Source: Bog-473 sp035551835
GTDB lineage: Bacteria; Actinomycetota; Acidimicrobiia; Acidimicrobiales; RAAP-2
Reading direction: 5' to 3'
Assembly: GCA_035551835.1 (NCBI GenBank)
Contig: DASZMN010000116.1
Span: forward strand, 1-44,325
Length of the DNA: 44,325 nt
Both the position numbers and the translations under genes were made by a program. This document shows positions 24,366 to 32,393 of the stretch, piece by piece; position 1 is the first letter of the stretch, and each line of letters opens with the position of its first letter. Under the pieces are notes generated by a model that was given only the letters and a program-made list of their open reading frames with translations, did not search any database and was not told where the DNA came from.

Positions 24366-24886
24366 GGCAGGGCTCACTGCGCCGTCCCGCCCTCGTCATT
24401 CCCGCAGCCCTCACCCTTTCCGCCCTGACGTTCGCCGCCTGCGGCAACGGCGGCGTCACCACGCTGTCCGCACCGCCGACGACCAATGCGGCGCTCACGC
24501 TCACGCTGCAGAAGTCCCCGGCCGGGCGGATCCTCGCCACGGGCAACGGCAGCACGCTGTACGACTTCGCCCCCGACACACCGACCCGCAGCGCCTGCCT
24601 CAATGACGGTTGCGTCTTCCAGTGGCCACCACTGGTGGTCGACGGGCCGGTACGCGTGGGGCGGGGCGTCGACCCCTCGTTGGTGGGCACCCTCAAGCGA
24701 CCTGATGGGTCGACTCAGGTCTCGTACGGCGGGCACCCGCTCTACACCTACAACCTCGACGTGACGCCCGGCATGGTCACGGGTCAGGCCATCGACCAGG
24801 ACGGCGGGCTCTGGTACGTCATCAGCGCCCAGGGCAAGCAGATCACGACGTCCTTCTCGGTCCAGAGCCCGAACGAGAACGGCTGA
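24362..24886 (+). CDS. Lipoprotein_15 family secreted-repeat lipoprotein
   Basis: 174-aa lipoprotein: basic start RQGSLRRP, hydrophobic stretch and lipobox LTFAAC. The mature part holds two copies of the secreted repeat (Lipoprotein_15, formerly COG4315): GSTLYDFAPDTPTRSACLND with GCVFQWPPL, and HPLYTYNLDVTPGMVTGQ with GGLWYVISAQG. Function is unknown; family members are extracytoplasmic and often near redox or electron-transfer genes, in line with the SCO1-like neighbour. GTG at 24362 overlaps the SCO1 stop by 4 nt. Confidence 0.88.
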   Translation: MRQGSLRRPALVIPAALTLSALTFAACGNGGVTTLSAPPTTNAALTLTLQKSPAGRILATGNGSTLYDFAPDTPTRSACLNDGCVFQWPPLVVDGPVRVGRGVDPSLVGTLKRPDGSTQVSYGGHPLYTYNLDVTPGMVTGQAIDQDGGLWYVISAQGKQITTSFSVQSPNENG

Positions 24887-24897
24887 GCGGAGACGCT

Positions 24898-24921
24898 CAG
24901 GTGTTGAATCAGGTGTTGAAG
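24898..24921. repeat. 12-bp tandem duplication at the ychF stop
   Basis: CAGGTGTTGAAT at 24898-24909 is followed directly by CAGGTGTTGAAG. On the minus strand it duplicates the codons Phe-Asn-Thr-stop, so the sequence encodes FNT-stop twice. Confidence 0.8.
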
Positions 24922-25994
24922 CGGAACTCCACCACGTCGCCGTCGCGCATCACGTAGTCCTTGCCTTCCATGCGCGCCTTGCCGGCGGTGCGGGCCGCGG
25001 CGACCGAGCCGGCGGCCATCATGTCTTCGAAGCTGATCACCTCTGCCTTGATGAACCCGCGTTCGAAGTCCGTGTGGATGACGCCGGCGGCCTTGGGTGC
25101 GGTGTCGCCGGCGTGGACGGTCCACGCCCGCGCCTCTTTGGGCCCCGCGGTGAGGAACGTCTGGAGTCCCAGGGTGGCGAAGCCCACGTGCACCAGCTGC
25201 TCCAGGCCGGACTCTTCCTGGCCGTAGCTGCGCAACAGCTCTTTGGCGTCCTCGGGGTCGAGCCCGGCCACCTCGGCCTCGATCTGGGCGCACAGGACGA
25301 CGGCCGGGGCTGGGCGCACGCGGGCGGCCAGGTCCTCGGACACCGCGGGATCCCCCAACGCACCCTCGTCGACGTTGAACACGTAGATGAAGGGCTTAGC
25401 CGTCAGGAGGTGCAGGTCACTCAGCAGGGCGACGTCCACCTCGCCCGACGCCGCGGCGCTCGAGATCGTTCGCCCCTCACCCAAGATTCGCTGGGCTACC
25501 CCCACGGCCTCCGCCATCGGTTTGAGCGACGGCGCGGCGCGCGCCTCCTTCTCCAGGCGAGGGAGCCGGTTCTCGACGGTCTGGAGATCGGCGAGGAGCA
25601 GCTCGGTGTTCACGGTCTCGATGTCGCCGACCGGATCCACCCGCGCGTCCACATGGACGACGTCGTCGTCGTGGAAGGCCCGCACCACCTGGCAGATGGC
25701 GTCCGTCTCGCGGATCGCGGCGAGGAATTGGTTGCCCAGGCCTTCGCCCCGGGACGCACCGCGCACCAGTCCCGCAATGTCCACGAACGTCACCGTCGCG
25801 GGCACCACCGGCGCGCCGTCGTAGAGCGCGGCCAGACGCTCCAGGCGTGGGTCGGGCACCGCGACCACCCCGACGTTGGGCTCAATGGTGGCGAAGGGGT
25901 AGTTCGCCGCCAAGACGTCGTTCCGGGTCAGGGCGTTGAAGAGCGTCGACTTGCCCACGTTGGGCAACCCCACGATGCCGATCGACAGGCTCAC
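24909..25994 (-). CDS. ychF: Ribosome-associated P-loop ATPase YchF (OLA1 family)
   Basis: Obg-related, ATP-preferring translation-associated ATPase; 361 aa, normal length. G1 is GIVGLPNVGKSTLFNALT, switch region FVDIAGLVRGASRGEGLGNQ, the G4 position NVDEGAL (typical of YchF rather than NKxD), a central coiled coil, and a C-terminal TGS domain: GLQTFLTAGPKEARAWTVHA, DFERGFIKAEVISFEDMMAA and GDVVEFRFN. GTG start at 25994, 7 nt from the PfkB gene. The last four codons including stop are duplicated in tandem downstream, which could arise from slippage and leaves the protein unchanged. Confidence 0.96.
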   Translation of the reverse strand: MSLSIGIVGLPNVGKSTLFNALTRNDVLAANYPFATIEPNVGVVAVPDPRLERLAALYDGAPVVPATVTFVDIAGLVRGASRGEGLGNQFLAAIRETDAICQVVRAFHDDDVVHVDARVDPVGDIETVNTELLLADLQTVENRLPRLEKEARAAPSLKPMAEAVGVAQRILGEGRTISSAAASGEVDVALLSDLHLLTAKPFIYVFNVDEGALGDPAVSEDLAARVRPAPAVVLCAQIEAEVAGLDPEDAKELLRSYGQEESGLEQLVHVGFATLGLQTFLTAGPKEARAWTVHAGDTAPKAAGVIHTDFERGFIKAEVISFEDMMAAGSVAAARTAGKARMEGKDYVMRDGDVVEFRFNT

Positions 25995-26001
25995 GTGGCC
26001 G

Positions 26002-27075
26002 CTACCCGGTCAGGAGACCGGCGCCCTTGGCGAGCGCCTTGAGGTCGGCCTCGGGACGGGCGCCGGTGTGGGAGATCACTTCGGCGGCGCACAGCCCGCC
26101 GAGACGCGTGCTCTCCACCGGTCCCATGCCGTGGGTCAGGCCGAACAGGAAGCCGGCGGCGAACAGGTCTCCGGCGCCGGTCGTGTCGACGACGCGCTCG
26201 ACCGCCGCCGCCGGCACCTCGACGGGGCCCTTGGCCGTCAGGACCACCGCGCCCTGCGCACCGCGGGTCATGACCACCAGCAGTCCCGTCTCCTCGGCCG
26301 CCTCGAGCGCGTGGTCGACCGAGTCGGACCCGAAGAGCATCGTCACCTCTTCCTCGTTGCCGAGCAGGATGTCGACGTCATCGAGCAGCAGCTCGAGAAA
26401 CTCGCGCTGATGCCGGCTGACGCAAAAGGGATCCGAGAGCGACAGTGCGACGGAGCCGTCAACCGCGTGCGCGGTCGCGGCCGCATGCCGCATCGCCTCC
26501 TTGGCCGCCGGGACGTCCCAGAGGTAGCCCTCGAGCAGCACGATGGAGGCCCGTGCGACGAACGATTCGGGCACGCCGGCGGGCGTCATGGTCGACGCCG
26601 CGCCGAGATAGGTGCCCATCGTGCGGTCGGCATCCTCGGTGATCAGCACGATGCAGCGGCCCGTGCCCAGGCCGTCGCCGGCCGCCGTTTCGCTGTAATG
26701 GGGCTCGAACTCGACGCCGGCGGCGCGGAGGTTCTCGGCATAGGTCCGGCCGATTTCGTCGTCGGCGACAGTGCCGACGAAACCGGCGGTGCCACCCAAT
26801 TCGGTGACTCCCGCCGTGGTGTTGGCCACGGACCCGCCCGACACGTAGCGCGGCGCCCTCATCAGCGCCTGGACCTCGTTGGCCTTCTCCAGGTCGATCA
26901 GCGTCATCGACCCCTTGGCCAGTCCCGATTGCACCAGCTGCTCACCGTGCGCCAATTCGATCACGTCGAGCAGCGGCGACCCGATGGCCACGACGTCGAG
27001 ATCGTGCGCGGCCCCGTCATCTCGCACGGGGGATGGAGTGGCGTCGGAGTCGGGCGTCGTCTGTGGTCCTGGCAC
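26002..27075 (-). CDS. PfkB-family sugar/adenosine kinase
   Basis: Ribokinase-fold kinase of the adenosine-kinase-like branch; 357 aa. Motif 1 is SVANTTAGVTELGGTAGFVG, preceded by YVSGG. ATP-site features are LLGNEEEVTMLFGS and VVMTRGAQGAVVL. The signature 2 anion hole is VDTTGAGDLFAAGFLFGL with the catalytic Asp. The ~25-residue N-terminus before LDVVAIGSPLLDVIE is Pro/Asp-rich. GTG at 27075 has TAGGTT 8 nt upstream. It ends 7 nt before ychF, so the two are probably cotranscribed. Substrate (adenosine, ribose or another sugar) cannot be fixed from sequence. Confidence 0.88.
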   Translation of the reverse strand: MPGPQTTPDSDATPSPVRDDGAAHDLDVVAIGSPLLDVIELAHGEQLVQSGLAKGSMTLIDLEKANEVQALMRAPRYVSGGSVANTTAGVTELGGTAGFVGTVADDEIGRTYAENLRAAGVEFEPHYSETAAGDGLGTGRCIVLITEDADRTMGTYLGAASTMTPAGVPESFVARASIVLLEGYLWDVPAAKEAMRHAAATAHAVDGSVALSLSDPFCVSRHQREFLELLLDDVDILLGNEEEVTMLFGSDSVDHALEAAEETGLLVVMTRGAQGAVVLTAKGPVEVPAAAVERVVDTTGAGDLFAAGFLFGLTHGMGPVESTRLGGLCAAEVISHTGARPEADLKALAKGAGLLTG

Positions 27076-27083
27076 GGAGCGAG

Positions 27084-27111
27084 AACCTACTCGGAGCACG
27101 GCGGGTAGCCT
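27084..27111. promoter_or_regulatory. Divergent leaderless promoters of pfkB-like and pepN
   Basis: TAGGTT on the minus strand (27084-27089) lies 8 nt before the kinase GTG. TAGCCT on the plus strand (27106-27111) lies 7 nt before the pepN ATG. The whole intergenic region is only 43 bp, so neither gene has a 5' leader and the two polymerase footprints must overlap. Confidence 0.55.
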
Positions 27112-27118
27112 TCCCCGG

Positions 27119-29725
27119 ATGCACCCACCCACGGCGACGTCCTCGGGAGGATCGGGCGACGCGGCGTTTCGCCTGCCCCGCACCGTCGAACCCGAGGTGT
27201 ACCGCATCGAAATCGAACCCGACATCGCGTCCGCCACCTTCTCGGGGACCGTCGCGATCGACGCGGTGATCCACGAGCCGGTCCAAGAGATCGTGCTCAA
27301 CGCCGCTGAGCTCGCCGTGAGCGACGTCGAGGTCCTGGCGTCCGACGGCTCCCTCGCCGCCTGCACGGTGAGCTTCGACGACGAGCTCGAATGGGTCATC
27401 TTCCGAGCCCCGGGCGAGCTGCCTCCGGGTCCGTGCACGCTGAGCTGCCGCTTCACCGGGACGCTGAACGACAAGCTGCGGGGGTTCTACCGGTCCACCT
27501 ACACCGGGCCGGACGGCGAAACCCAGACCATCGCCACGACCCAATTCGAGTCCGTCGACGCCCGGCGCTGCTTTCCCTGCTTCGACGAGCCGGATCGCAA
27601 GGCCGTCTTCGACGTTTCGCTGATCGTCGACCCCGACCTCGACGCCATCTCCAACTCGCCGGTCGTGGCGGTCGAGCCGGTCGGCTCGAAGCGGCGGGTT
27701 CGCTTCTCGCCCACCATGAAGATGTCCACCTACCTGGTGGCATTCGTGGTCGGCAGGCTCGAGACCACCGAGACCGTCGACGTCGATGGCGTTCCGCTCC
27801 GGGTCGTGTGCACCCCGGGCAAGCGCGCCCTGGGCGAATACGCCCTCGAGGTGGGCGCGTTCGCGCTGCGTTTCTTCACCGACTACTTCAACATTCCCTA
27901 TCCGGGCGAGAAGGTCGACCTGGTCGCCATCCCCGACTTTGCCGCCGGGGCCATGGAGAACCTGGGCTGCATCACCTTCCGCGATACGGCGCTGCTGATC
28001 AACCCGGCTGAGGCGGCCCGGGCCGAGCTCGAGCGGGTCGCGGACGTGATCTCGCACGAGCTGGCCCACATGTGGTTCGGCGACCTGGTGACCATGGGTT
28101 GGTGGGAAGGCATCTGGCTCAACGAGGCCTTCGCGACGTTCATGGAGATGTTGTGCGTCGATGCGTTCCGGCCGGCCTGGGACCGCTGGGTCGGCTTCGC
28201 CCCGTCGCGCGAGGCGGCGCTGGCCATCGACGGGGTGCACTCCACGCGCCCGATCGAATACCCCGTCGGCCCGCCCAAGGAGGCCGAAGGGATGTTCGAC
28301 CTTCTGACCTACGAGAAGGGCTGCTCCGTCCTGCGCATGCTCGAGCAGCACATCGGGCCGGAGGTCTTCCGAGACGGGGTGCGGACATATCTCAAGGCGC
28401 ACGCGTACGCGAACACGATGACCAGCGATCTGTGGGACGCGCTCGAGGATGCCAGCGGCGCGCCGGTCCGTGACGTGATGGACACGTTCATCCTCCAAGG
28501 CGGCCACCCCCTCGTGACGCTCGACGGCGATGCGCTGCGCCAGCAGCCGTTCGCCTACGGGCCGGTGCCTCCTGGCACCCAGTCCGCCATCGGTTCGCGG
28601 TGGAACGTCCCGGTGGCGCTGCGTGCCTTGCCCGCTGACGGCAGGCCGGGCGCCCCCGTCCGCCGGCTCGTCCTCGGGCCGGATCCGGCGCCGGTGCCCG
28701 AGGTCGGACAGGGACTCGTCGTCGTCAATGCGGGCGGGTGGGGGGTGTTCCGCGTCGGCTACGGGACCGAGCGTCGCCTCGCCCTGGCCGGGCACCTCGC
28801 CGACCTCACGGCGCTCGAGCGGGCCGACCTGTTGGGCGACACCTGGGCCACGACGCTGGCCGGTCACACGCAGCTCGAAGAGTTCCTCCAGGTCGCCGCG
28901 AGACTCGGGCTCGAGCCGGATCCGGCACCCTGGGCCCCCGTCGGAGCGGGGCTGGTCCTGTGCAATCGCATTGCCGCCCCCGACGACCGTCCTGCGCTGC
29001 ACCGGGCCGTGGACGCGCTCGTCGGTCCCCTGCACCGCCGCCTCGGTTTCGAGGCGAACCCGGGCGAGGGCGAGCGCACCCCCATGCTGCGGGCCCTGGC
29101 CATCAACCTCCTCGGCACCGTCGGCGACGACGAGGGGGTACGTGCGGAGGCCGCACGCCGCTTCGACGCGTCCCCCATGGCCGGCGGCACCACGCCGATT
29201 CCACCCGATATCGAGACGGCCACCGTGGCCGCGGTCGCGCAACTGCTGCGCCCGGATGACTACGAGGCGGTGCTGGCGCGCTACCGGTCGGCCACGACGC
29301 CACAAGAGGAGATGCGCTCGCTTGGCGCGCTGTCGATCTTCCCCGACGTCGAATTGTGCCTGCGGACGTTCGACCTGGCCATGACCGAGGTGCGGAGCCA
29401 GAACGGGTTCGTGGTGCTCGGCGCGCTCCTGGCCAACCCGGTGGGCTGCCAGGCCGTCTGGACCCGGATCACCGAGCGCTGGGACGAGATCATCGCGCGC
29501 TTCCCCAAGAACGCACCGGTGCGCATCGTCGAATCGCTGCCCGCGCTGTGTGCCGACGCCGCCTTTGCCGAGTCTGCCGTGGCCTTCCTGGTCGACCATC
29601 CGTTGGCCTCGGGCCCGCGGCGGGTGGCGCAATCGATCGAACGCCTCGGGGTGAACGTCGCCTTCGCGACCCGAGAGCGCGCGGGTTTGGCCGACACTCT
29701 GTTGGCCGGCACCGGCCCACGGTGA
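27119..29725 (+). CDS. pepN: M1-family zinc aminopeptidase (PepN/ERAP type)
   Basis: Removes N-terminal residues from peptides; cytosolic, 868 aa. The beta-sandwich N-domain (VEPEVYRIEIEPDIASATFS) leads into the catalytic domain. This has the substrate-anchoring GAMEN (AAGAMENLGCITFRDTALL, ~275) and zinc motif HELAHMWFGDL (~312) with the distal Glu in WLNEAFATFMEM. The transition-state Tyr lies in LTYEKGCSVLRML. A long C-terminal ERAP1-like helical domain follows (~530-868). ATG at 27119 follows TAGCCT by 7 nt. The stop overlaps the methyltransferase start by 4 nt. Longer frames upstream are the antisense of the PfkB gene. Confidence 0.96.
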   Translation: MHPPTATSSGGSGDAAFRLPRTVEPEVYRIEIEPDIASATFSGTVAIDAVIHEPVQEIVLNAAELAVSDVEVLASDGSLAACTVSFDDELEWVIFRAPGELPPGPCTLSCRFTGTLNDKLRGFYRSTYTGPDGETQTIATTQFESVDARRCFPCFDEPDRKAVFDVSLIVDPDLDAISNSPVVAVEPVGSKRRVRFSPTMKMSTYLVAFVVGRLETTETVDVDGVPLRVVCTPGKRALGEYALEVGAFALRFFTDYFNIPYPGEKVDLVAIPDFAAGAMENLGCITFRDTALLINPAEAARAELERVADVISHELAHMWFGDLVTMGWWEGIWLNEAFATFMEMLCVDAFRPAWDRWVGFAPSREAALAIDGVHSTRPIEYPVGPPKEAEGMFDLLTYEKGCSVLRMLEQHIGPEVFRDGVRTYLKAHAYANTMTSDLWDALEDASGAPVRDVMDTFILQGGHPLVTLDGDALRQQPFAYGPVPPGTQSAIGSRWNVPVALRALPADGRPGAPVRRLVLGPDPAPVPEVGQGLVVVNAGGWGVFRVGYGTERRLALAGHLADLTALERADLLGDTWATTLAGHTQLEEFLQVAARLGLEPDPAPWAPVGAGLVLCNRIAAPDDRPALHRAVDALVGPLHRRLGFEANPGEGERTPMLRALAINLLGTVGDDEGVRAEAARRFDASPMAGGTTPIPPDIETATVAAVAQLLRPDDYEAVLARYRSATTPQEEMRSLGALSIFPDVELCLRTFDLAMTEVRSQNGFVVLGALLANPVGCQAVWTRITERWDEIIARFPKNAPVRIVESLPALCADAAFAESAVAFLVDHPLASGPRRVAQSIERLGVNVAFATRERAGLADTLLAGTGPR

Positions 29726-30420
29726 GCGAGGACACGGTGCCCGTTAGCGGCGCGTCGGCCCCCGCGCGTGTGGCTGCGCTCCTCGAGACGGCCCGGGCGA
29801 CCCGGGGCTTCATGCCCGACGACGAAGGCCGGGCGCTGTTCGAGGCGGCGCACCGGGCCGGGCAGGCCGACGTCCCGGCCGCAAAGCCGGCGACCTTCGT
29901 CGAGATCGGCGCCTGGTGCGGCAAATCGACCGTCTACCTCGGGGCGGCGGCGGAGGCGACCGGCGCCGTCCTCCTCTCGGTCGACCATCACCGTGGTTCA
30001 GAGGAGAACCAGCCCGGCTGGGAGCATCACGAGGCCGACCTCGTGGATCCGGAAGCGGGGCACATCGACACCCTGCTGCACTGGCGCCGCACGATCACGT
30101 TGGCAGGCCTGGAGGGCGCCGTGGTCGGCATCGTGGGCGACTCCCCCACGATCGCCACGCGCTGGGATCGCCCGCTGGCGTTCTGCTTCATCGACGGAGG
30201 GCACGGCGAAGAGCCCGCCCGGGCCGACTTCCGGGGTTGGGCCCCGCACGTCGCGGTCGGTGGGTGGCTGGCCATCCACGACGTGTTCCCCGACCCGGCG
30301 GACGGAGGGCGCCCGCCCTACGAACTCTTTTGCACCGCGCTCGAATCGGGCGAGTTCGTCGAGGATGCCGCCTGCGGCAGCCTGCGCGTCCTGCGCCGCG
30401 TTGCGCCGTCGCCCCGCTGA
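29722..30420 (+). CDS. Class I SAM-dependent methyltransferase (Methyltransf_24-like)
   Basis: 232-aa Rossmann methyltransferase. SAM motif I is TFVEIGAWCGKSTVYLGAAA, followed by LLSVDHHRGSEENQPGW (acidic/His after strand 2), an AGLEGAVVGIVGDSP segment, and FCFIDGGHGEEPARADFRGW, WLAIHDVFPDPADGG and SLRVLRRV. The pattern resembles the cephalosporin-hydroxylase/Methyltransf_24 group whose members often act on sugars or glycolipids. GTG at 29722 overlaps pepN's stop (GTGA). It converges with the toroid-GT4 operon 9 nt away, and I suspect but cannot prove a shared pathway. Confidence 0.82.
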   Translation: MSEDTVPVSGASAPARVAALLETARATRGFMPDDEGRALFEAAHRAGQADVPAAKPATFVEIGAWCGKSTVYLGAAAEATGAVLLSVDHHRGSEENQPGWEHHEADLVDPEAGHIDTLLHWRRTITLAGLEGAVVGIVGDSPTIATRWDRPLAFCFIDGGHGEEPARADFRGWAPHVAVGGWLAIHDVFPDPADGGRPPYELFCTALESGEFVEDAACGSLRVLRRVAPSPR

Positions 30421-30429
30421 ACCACCCGA

Positions 30430-31587
30430 TCAGGGCCCGCTCGACGGTCCGGTCAGTCGTGCGGCAGGCTCGGAGAACTCCAAGACCGTGCAGCCCTCGG
30501 CGGCGTCGCCGCAGTGCGGCTCGGCCAGGTCGAGCGGGGCCGGCAGGCATTCACCGCGGAAGAGGCCGGCGGCCGGCGTCGTGTCGGACAAGGCGTCGGC
30601 GGCGAGGACCATGGCGGCAAAGGTGTACGTGGTGCGCTCGTGCTTCGGGAACGTCTCTTCTTCGGGGTAGACCATCCCCGTCCAGTACGAGCCGTCGGGC
30701 AGCCGCAGGTTCTGCCCCGCCGTGAACAGCTCTCGTGCGTGGTGCTCGAGGCCGAGGGCGTTGAGGGTGAGCACACATTCCGCCGTCTCCGCCGCGGTCA
30801 CCCAGTCCCCGGTCGACACACAGCGCACACCGAGGCCTTCCATCACGAAGCTGGACCAGCTCTCGGCGAGGCGGCGCCGACCTGCTTCTCCCTCGAGCGC
30901 CCCCGACAGCATGGGGTAGTACCAGTCCATGGCGAATTCCACCTTCGGCGCGAAGGCGCCCGGGTGGTGCGCCACGGCGTGCCCGAGGCGCCCCGCCGCC
31001 AGTTCCCAGTCGGGTCGGTCCTTGGCGAGGCACTCGGCGACCGCCACCGCGCACCGCAGCGAGTGGTAGATCGACGACGAGCCGGTGAGCAGCGCGTACC
31101 CCTCGGGTCGACCGGTCGAGTCGAGCGACCACAGCACCGAGCCGTCGGGTTGCTGCCAGCGCAGAATCCAGTCGATCCCGCCCTCGATGGCGGGCCACAG
31201 CTCCCCGAGGAACTCGACGTCGCCCGTGATCAGGTGGTGGTGCCATGCCCCGGCGGCCAGGTAGGCACACACGTTGGTGTCGAGCCGGGCGTCCTTCACG
31301 GCGTCGCGCCGGTAGTAGTTGAACCAGCTGCCGTCGGGTAGCTGGCGCTCGACGAGCCAGCGGTAGGCGGCCATCGCCTCGTCGACCAGGCCGCAGACCG
31401 ACAGCGCCATCGCCGCTTCCACGTGGTTCCACGGATCGCAGTGGCCATCCTCGAACCACGGGATCATGCCGTCATGGCGCTGCACCTCGGCGATGGCGTG
31501 CGCCGTGGCGAGGACGTCGGAGCTGGTGAGGATCCCGGGCACCTCAGGGATGGTGGACTGGGCCGAGCGGACCTCCTCGGTCGTCAT
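30430..31587 (-). CDS. (alpha/alpha)6-toroid protein (prenyltransferase/glycoside-hydrolase-like)
   Basis: 385-aa soluble protein with repeated helical-hairpin units containing QW-like turns: QLPDGSWFNYYRRD, QQPDGSVLWSLDS and LPDGSYWTGMVYPEE. The start has LATAHAIAEVQRHDGMIPWF, and DPWNHVEAAMALSVCGLVDEA is also toroid-like. Such proteins are annotated variously as prenyltransferase/squalene-oxidase repeat or six-hairpin glycosidase; the Asp and Glu residues in the turns favour neither. ATG at 31587 overlaps the methyltransferase stop by 4 nt (ATGA). With the GT4 and methyltransferase upstream, a role in trimming or recognising a glycan is possible. Confidence 0.72.
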   Translation of the reverse strand: MTTEEVRSAQSTIPEVPGILTSSDVLATAHAIAEVQRHDGMIPWFEDGHCDPWNHVEAAMALSVCGLVDEAMAAYRWLVERQLPDGSWFNYYRRDAVKDARLDTNVCAYLAAGAWHHHLITGDVEFLGELWPAIEGGIDWILRWQQPDGSVLWSLDSTGRPEGYALLTGSSSIYHSLRCAVAVAECLAKDRPDWELAAGRLGHAVAHHPGAFAPKVEFAMDWYYPMLSGALEGEAGRRRLAESWSSFVMEGLGVRCVSTGDWVTAAETAECVLTLNALGLEHHARELFTAGQNLRLPDGSYWTGMVYPEEETFPKHERTTYTFAAMVLAADALSDTTPAAGLFRGECLPAPLDLAEPHCGDAAEGCTVLEFSEPAARLTGPSSGP

Positions 31588-32393
31588 GCCGCGACTCCTC
31601 GCTTCGGTGTCGTGGGCCCGCGCCGCCCGGGCACGCCGCGCGGGAGGTTGGGGCGTGCGTCCGGCAATCCGGCCACGGACACGGCGGGCTTCTTCAGGTA
31701 GAGGACCAGGCTCTTGCCGATGAGAGGACTGAGAACCCGGTCAGCCGCGCGCGTCACGAGCGGAGCTTTGACGATGTCCCACACCAGCACCTGGTGGTAT
31801 GCGGCCACGGCCGGGTGTGAGTCGTTCGACGGGCCCACGAGGCAGCGCAGCCACCAATAGGGCGAATGCAGGCCGTGCGCGTGGTGGTGTCCCGACGGCA
31901 CGAGGCCCGTCGAGGCGAGACGGCGCTCCAGCGTGGAGCGCCGATAGATGCGCACATGCCCGCCCGGCGTGTCGTGGTATTCATCGGAGAGGGCCCAATT
32001 GACCGCTTCGGGCATGCAGCGCGGCACCGTCACGGCCATGGCGCCGCCGGGCTTGAGCACGCGGGCCAGCTCGCTCATGGCGGCCACGTCGTCGGGGATG
32101 TGCTCGAGCACCTCGGAGGCGATGACCCGGTCGAACGTCCCGTCGGCAAAGGGCAGGGCGAGCGCGTCGCCCTGCACGGCCGTCGCGGGATGGTCCCGGA
32201 CCAGCTCCCCGGCGTCCACCATGGCGCCGAGCGTGGCGCGCACTTGGGCCACTTCGTCCGGGCCGGCATCGAGCGCCACCACCGAGGCGCCGCGCCGGGC
32301 CGCCTCGAACGCGTGCCGCCCGAAGCCGCAACCGAGGTCAAGCACCAGATCACCCGGTCCGACCCCGAGGCGGTCGTAGTCGACGGTCAGCAC
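31584..32393 (-). CDS. Class I SAM-dependent methyltransferase (Methyltransf_11 type)
   Basis: 269-aa methyltransferase. Motif I LVLDLGCGFGRHAFEAARRG, motif II VVALDAGPDEVAQVRA, then VQGDALALPFADGTFDRVIA, EVLEHIPDDVAAMSELARVLKPGGAMAVTV (read in two parts: EVLEHIPDD and LARVLKPGG). The C-terminus holds aromatic GLHSPYWWLRCLVGPS and a basic tail. GTG at 32393 overlaps the end of the GT4 gene by 7 nt. O-methylation of a sugar or lipid carrier made by the GT4 partner is inferred from context only. Confidence 0.85.
   Translation of the reverse strand: MLTVDYDRLGVGPGDLVLDLGCGFGRHAFEAARRGASVVALDAGPDEVAQVRATLGAMVDAGELVRDHPATAVQGDALALPFADGTFDRVIASEVLEHIPDDVAAMSELARVLKPGGAMAVTVPRCMPEAVNWALSDEYHDTPGGHVRIYRRSTLERRLASTGLVPSGHHHAHGLHSPYWWLRCLVGPSNDSHPAVAAYHQVLVWDIVKAPLVTRAADRVLSPLIGKSLVLYLKKPAVSVAGLPDARPNLPRGVPGRRGPTTPKRGVAA

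Noticed and set aside
27017..29632. Very long open frame (about 870 codons) on the minus strand opposite pepN
   Set aside because: It is the antisense of a well-supported M1 aminopeptidase. High GC at third positions removes stop codons from other frames. Its product is Arg/Gly/Asp-rich with no family motif. The same applies to the long frames opposite mfd (4855-7224), eno (308-1876), mazG (1904-3370) and rsmI/GDPD (20876-22831).
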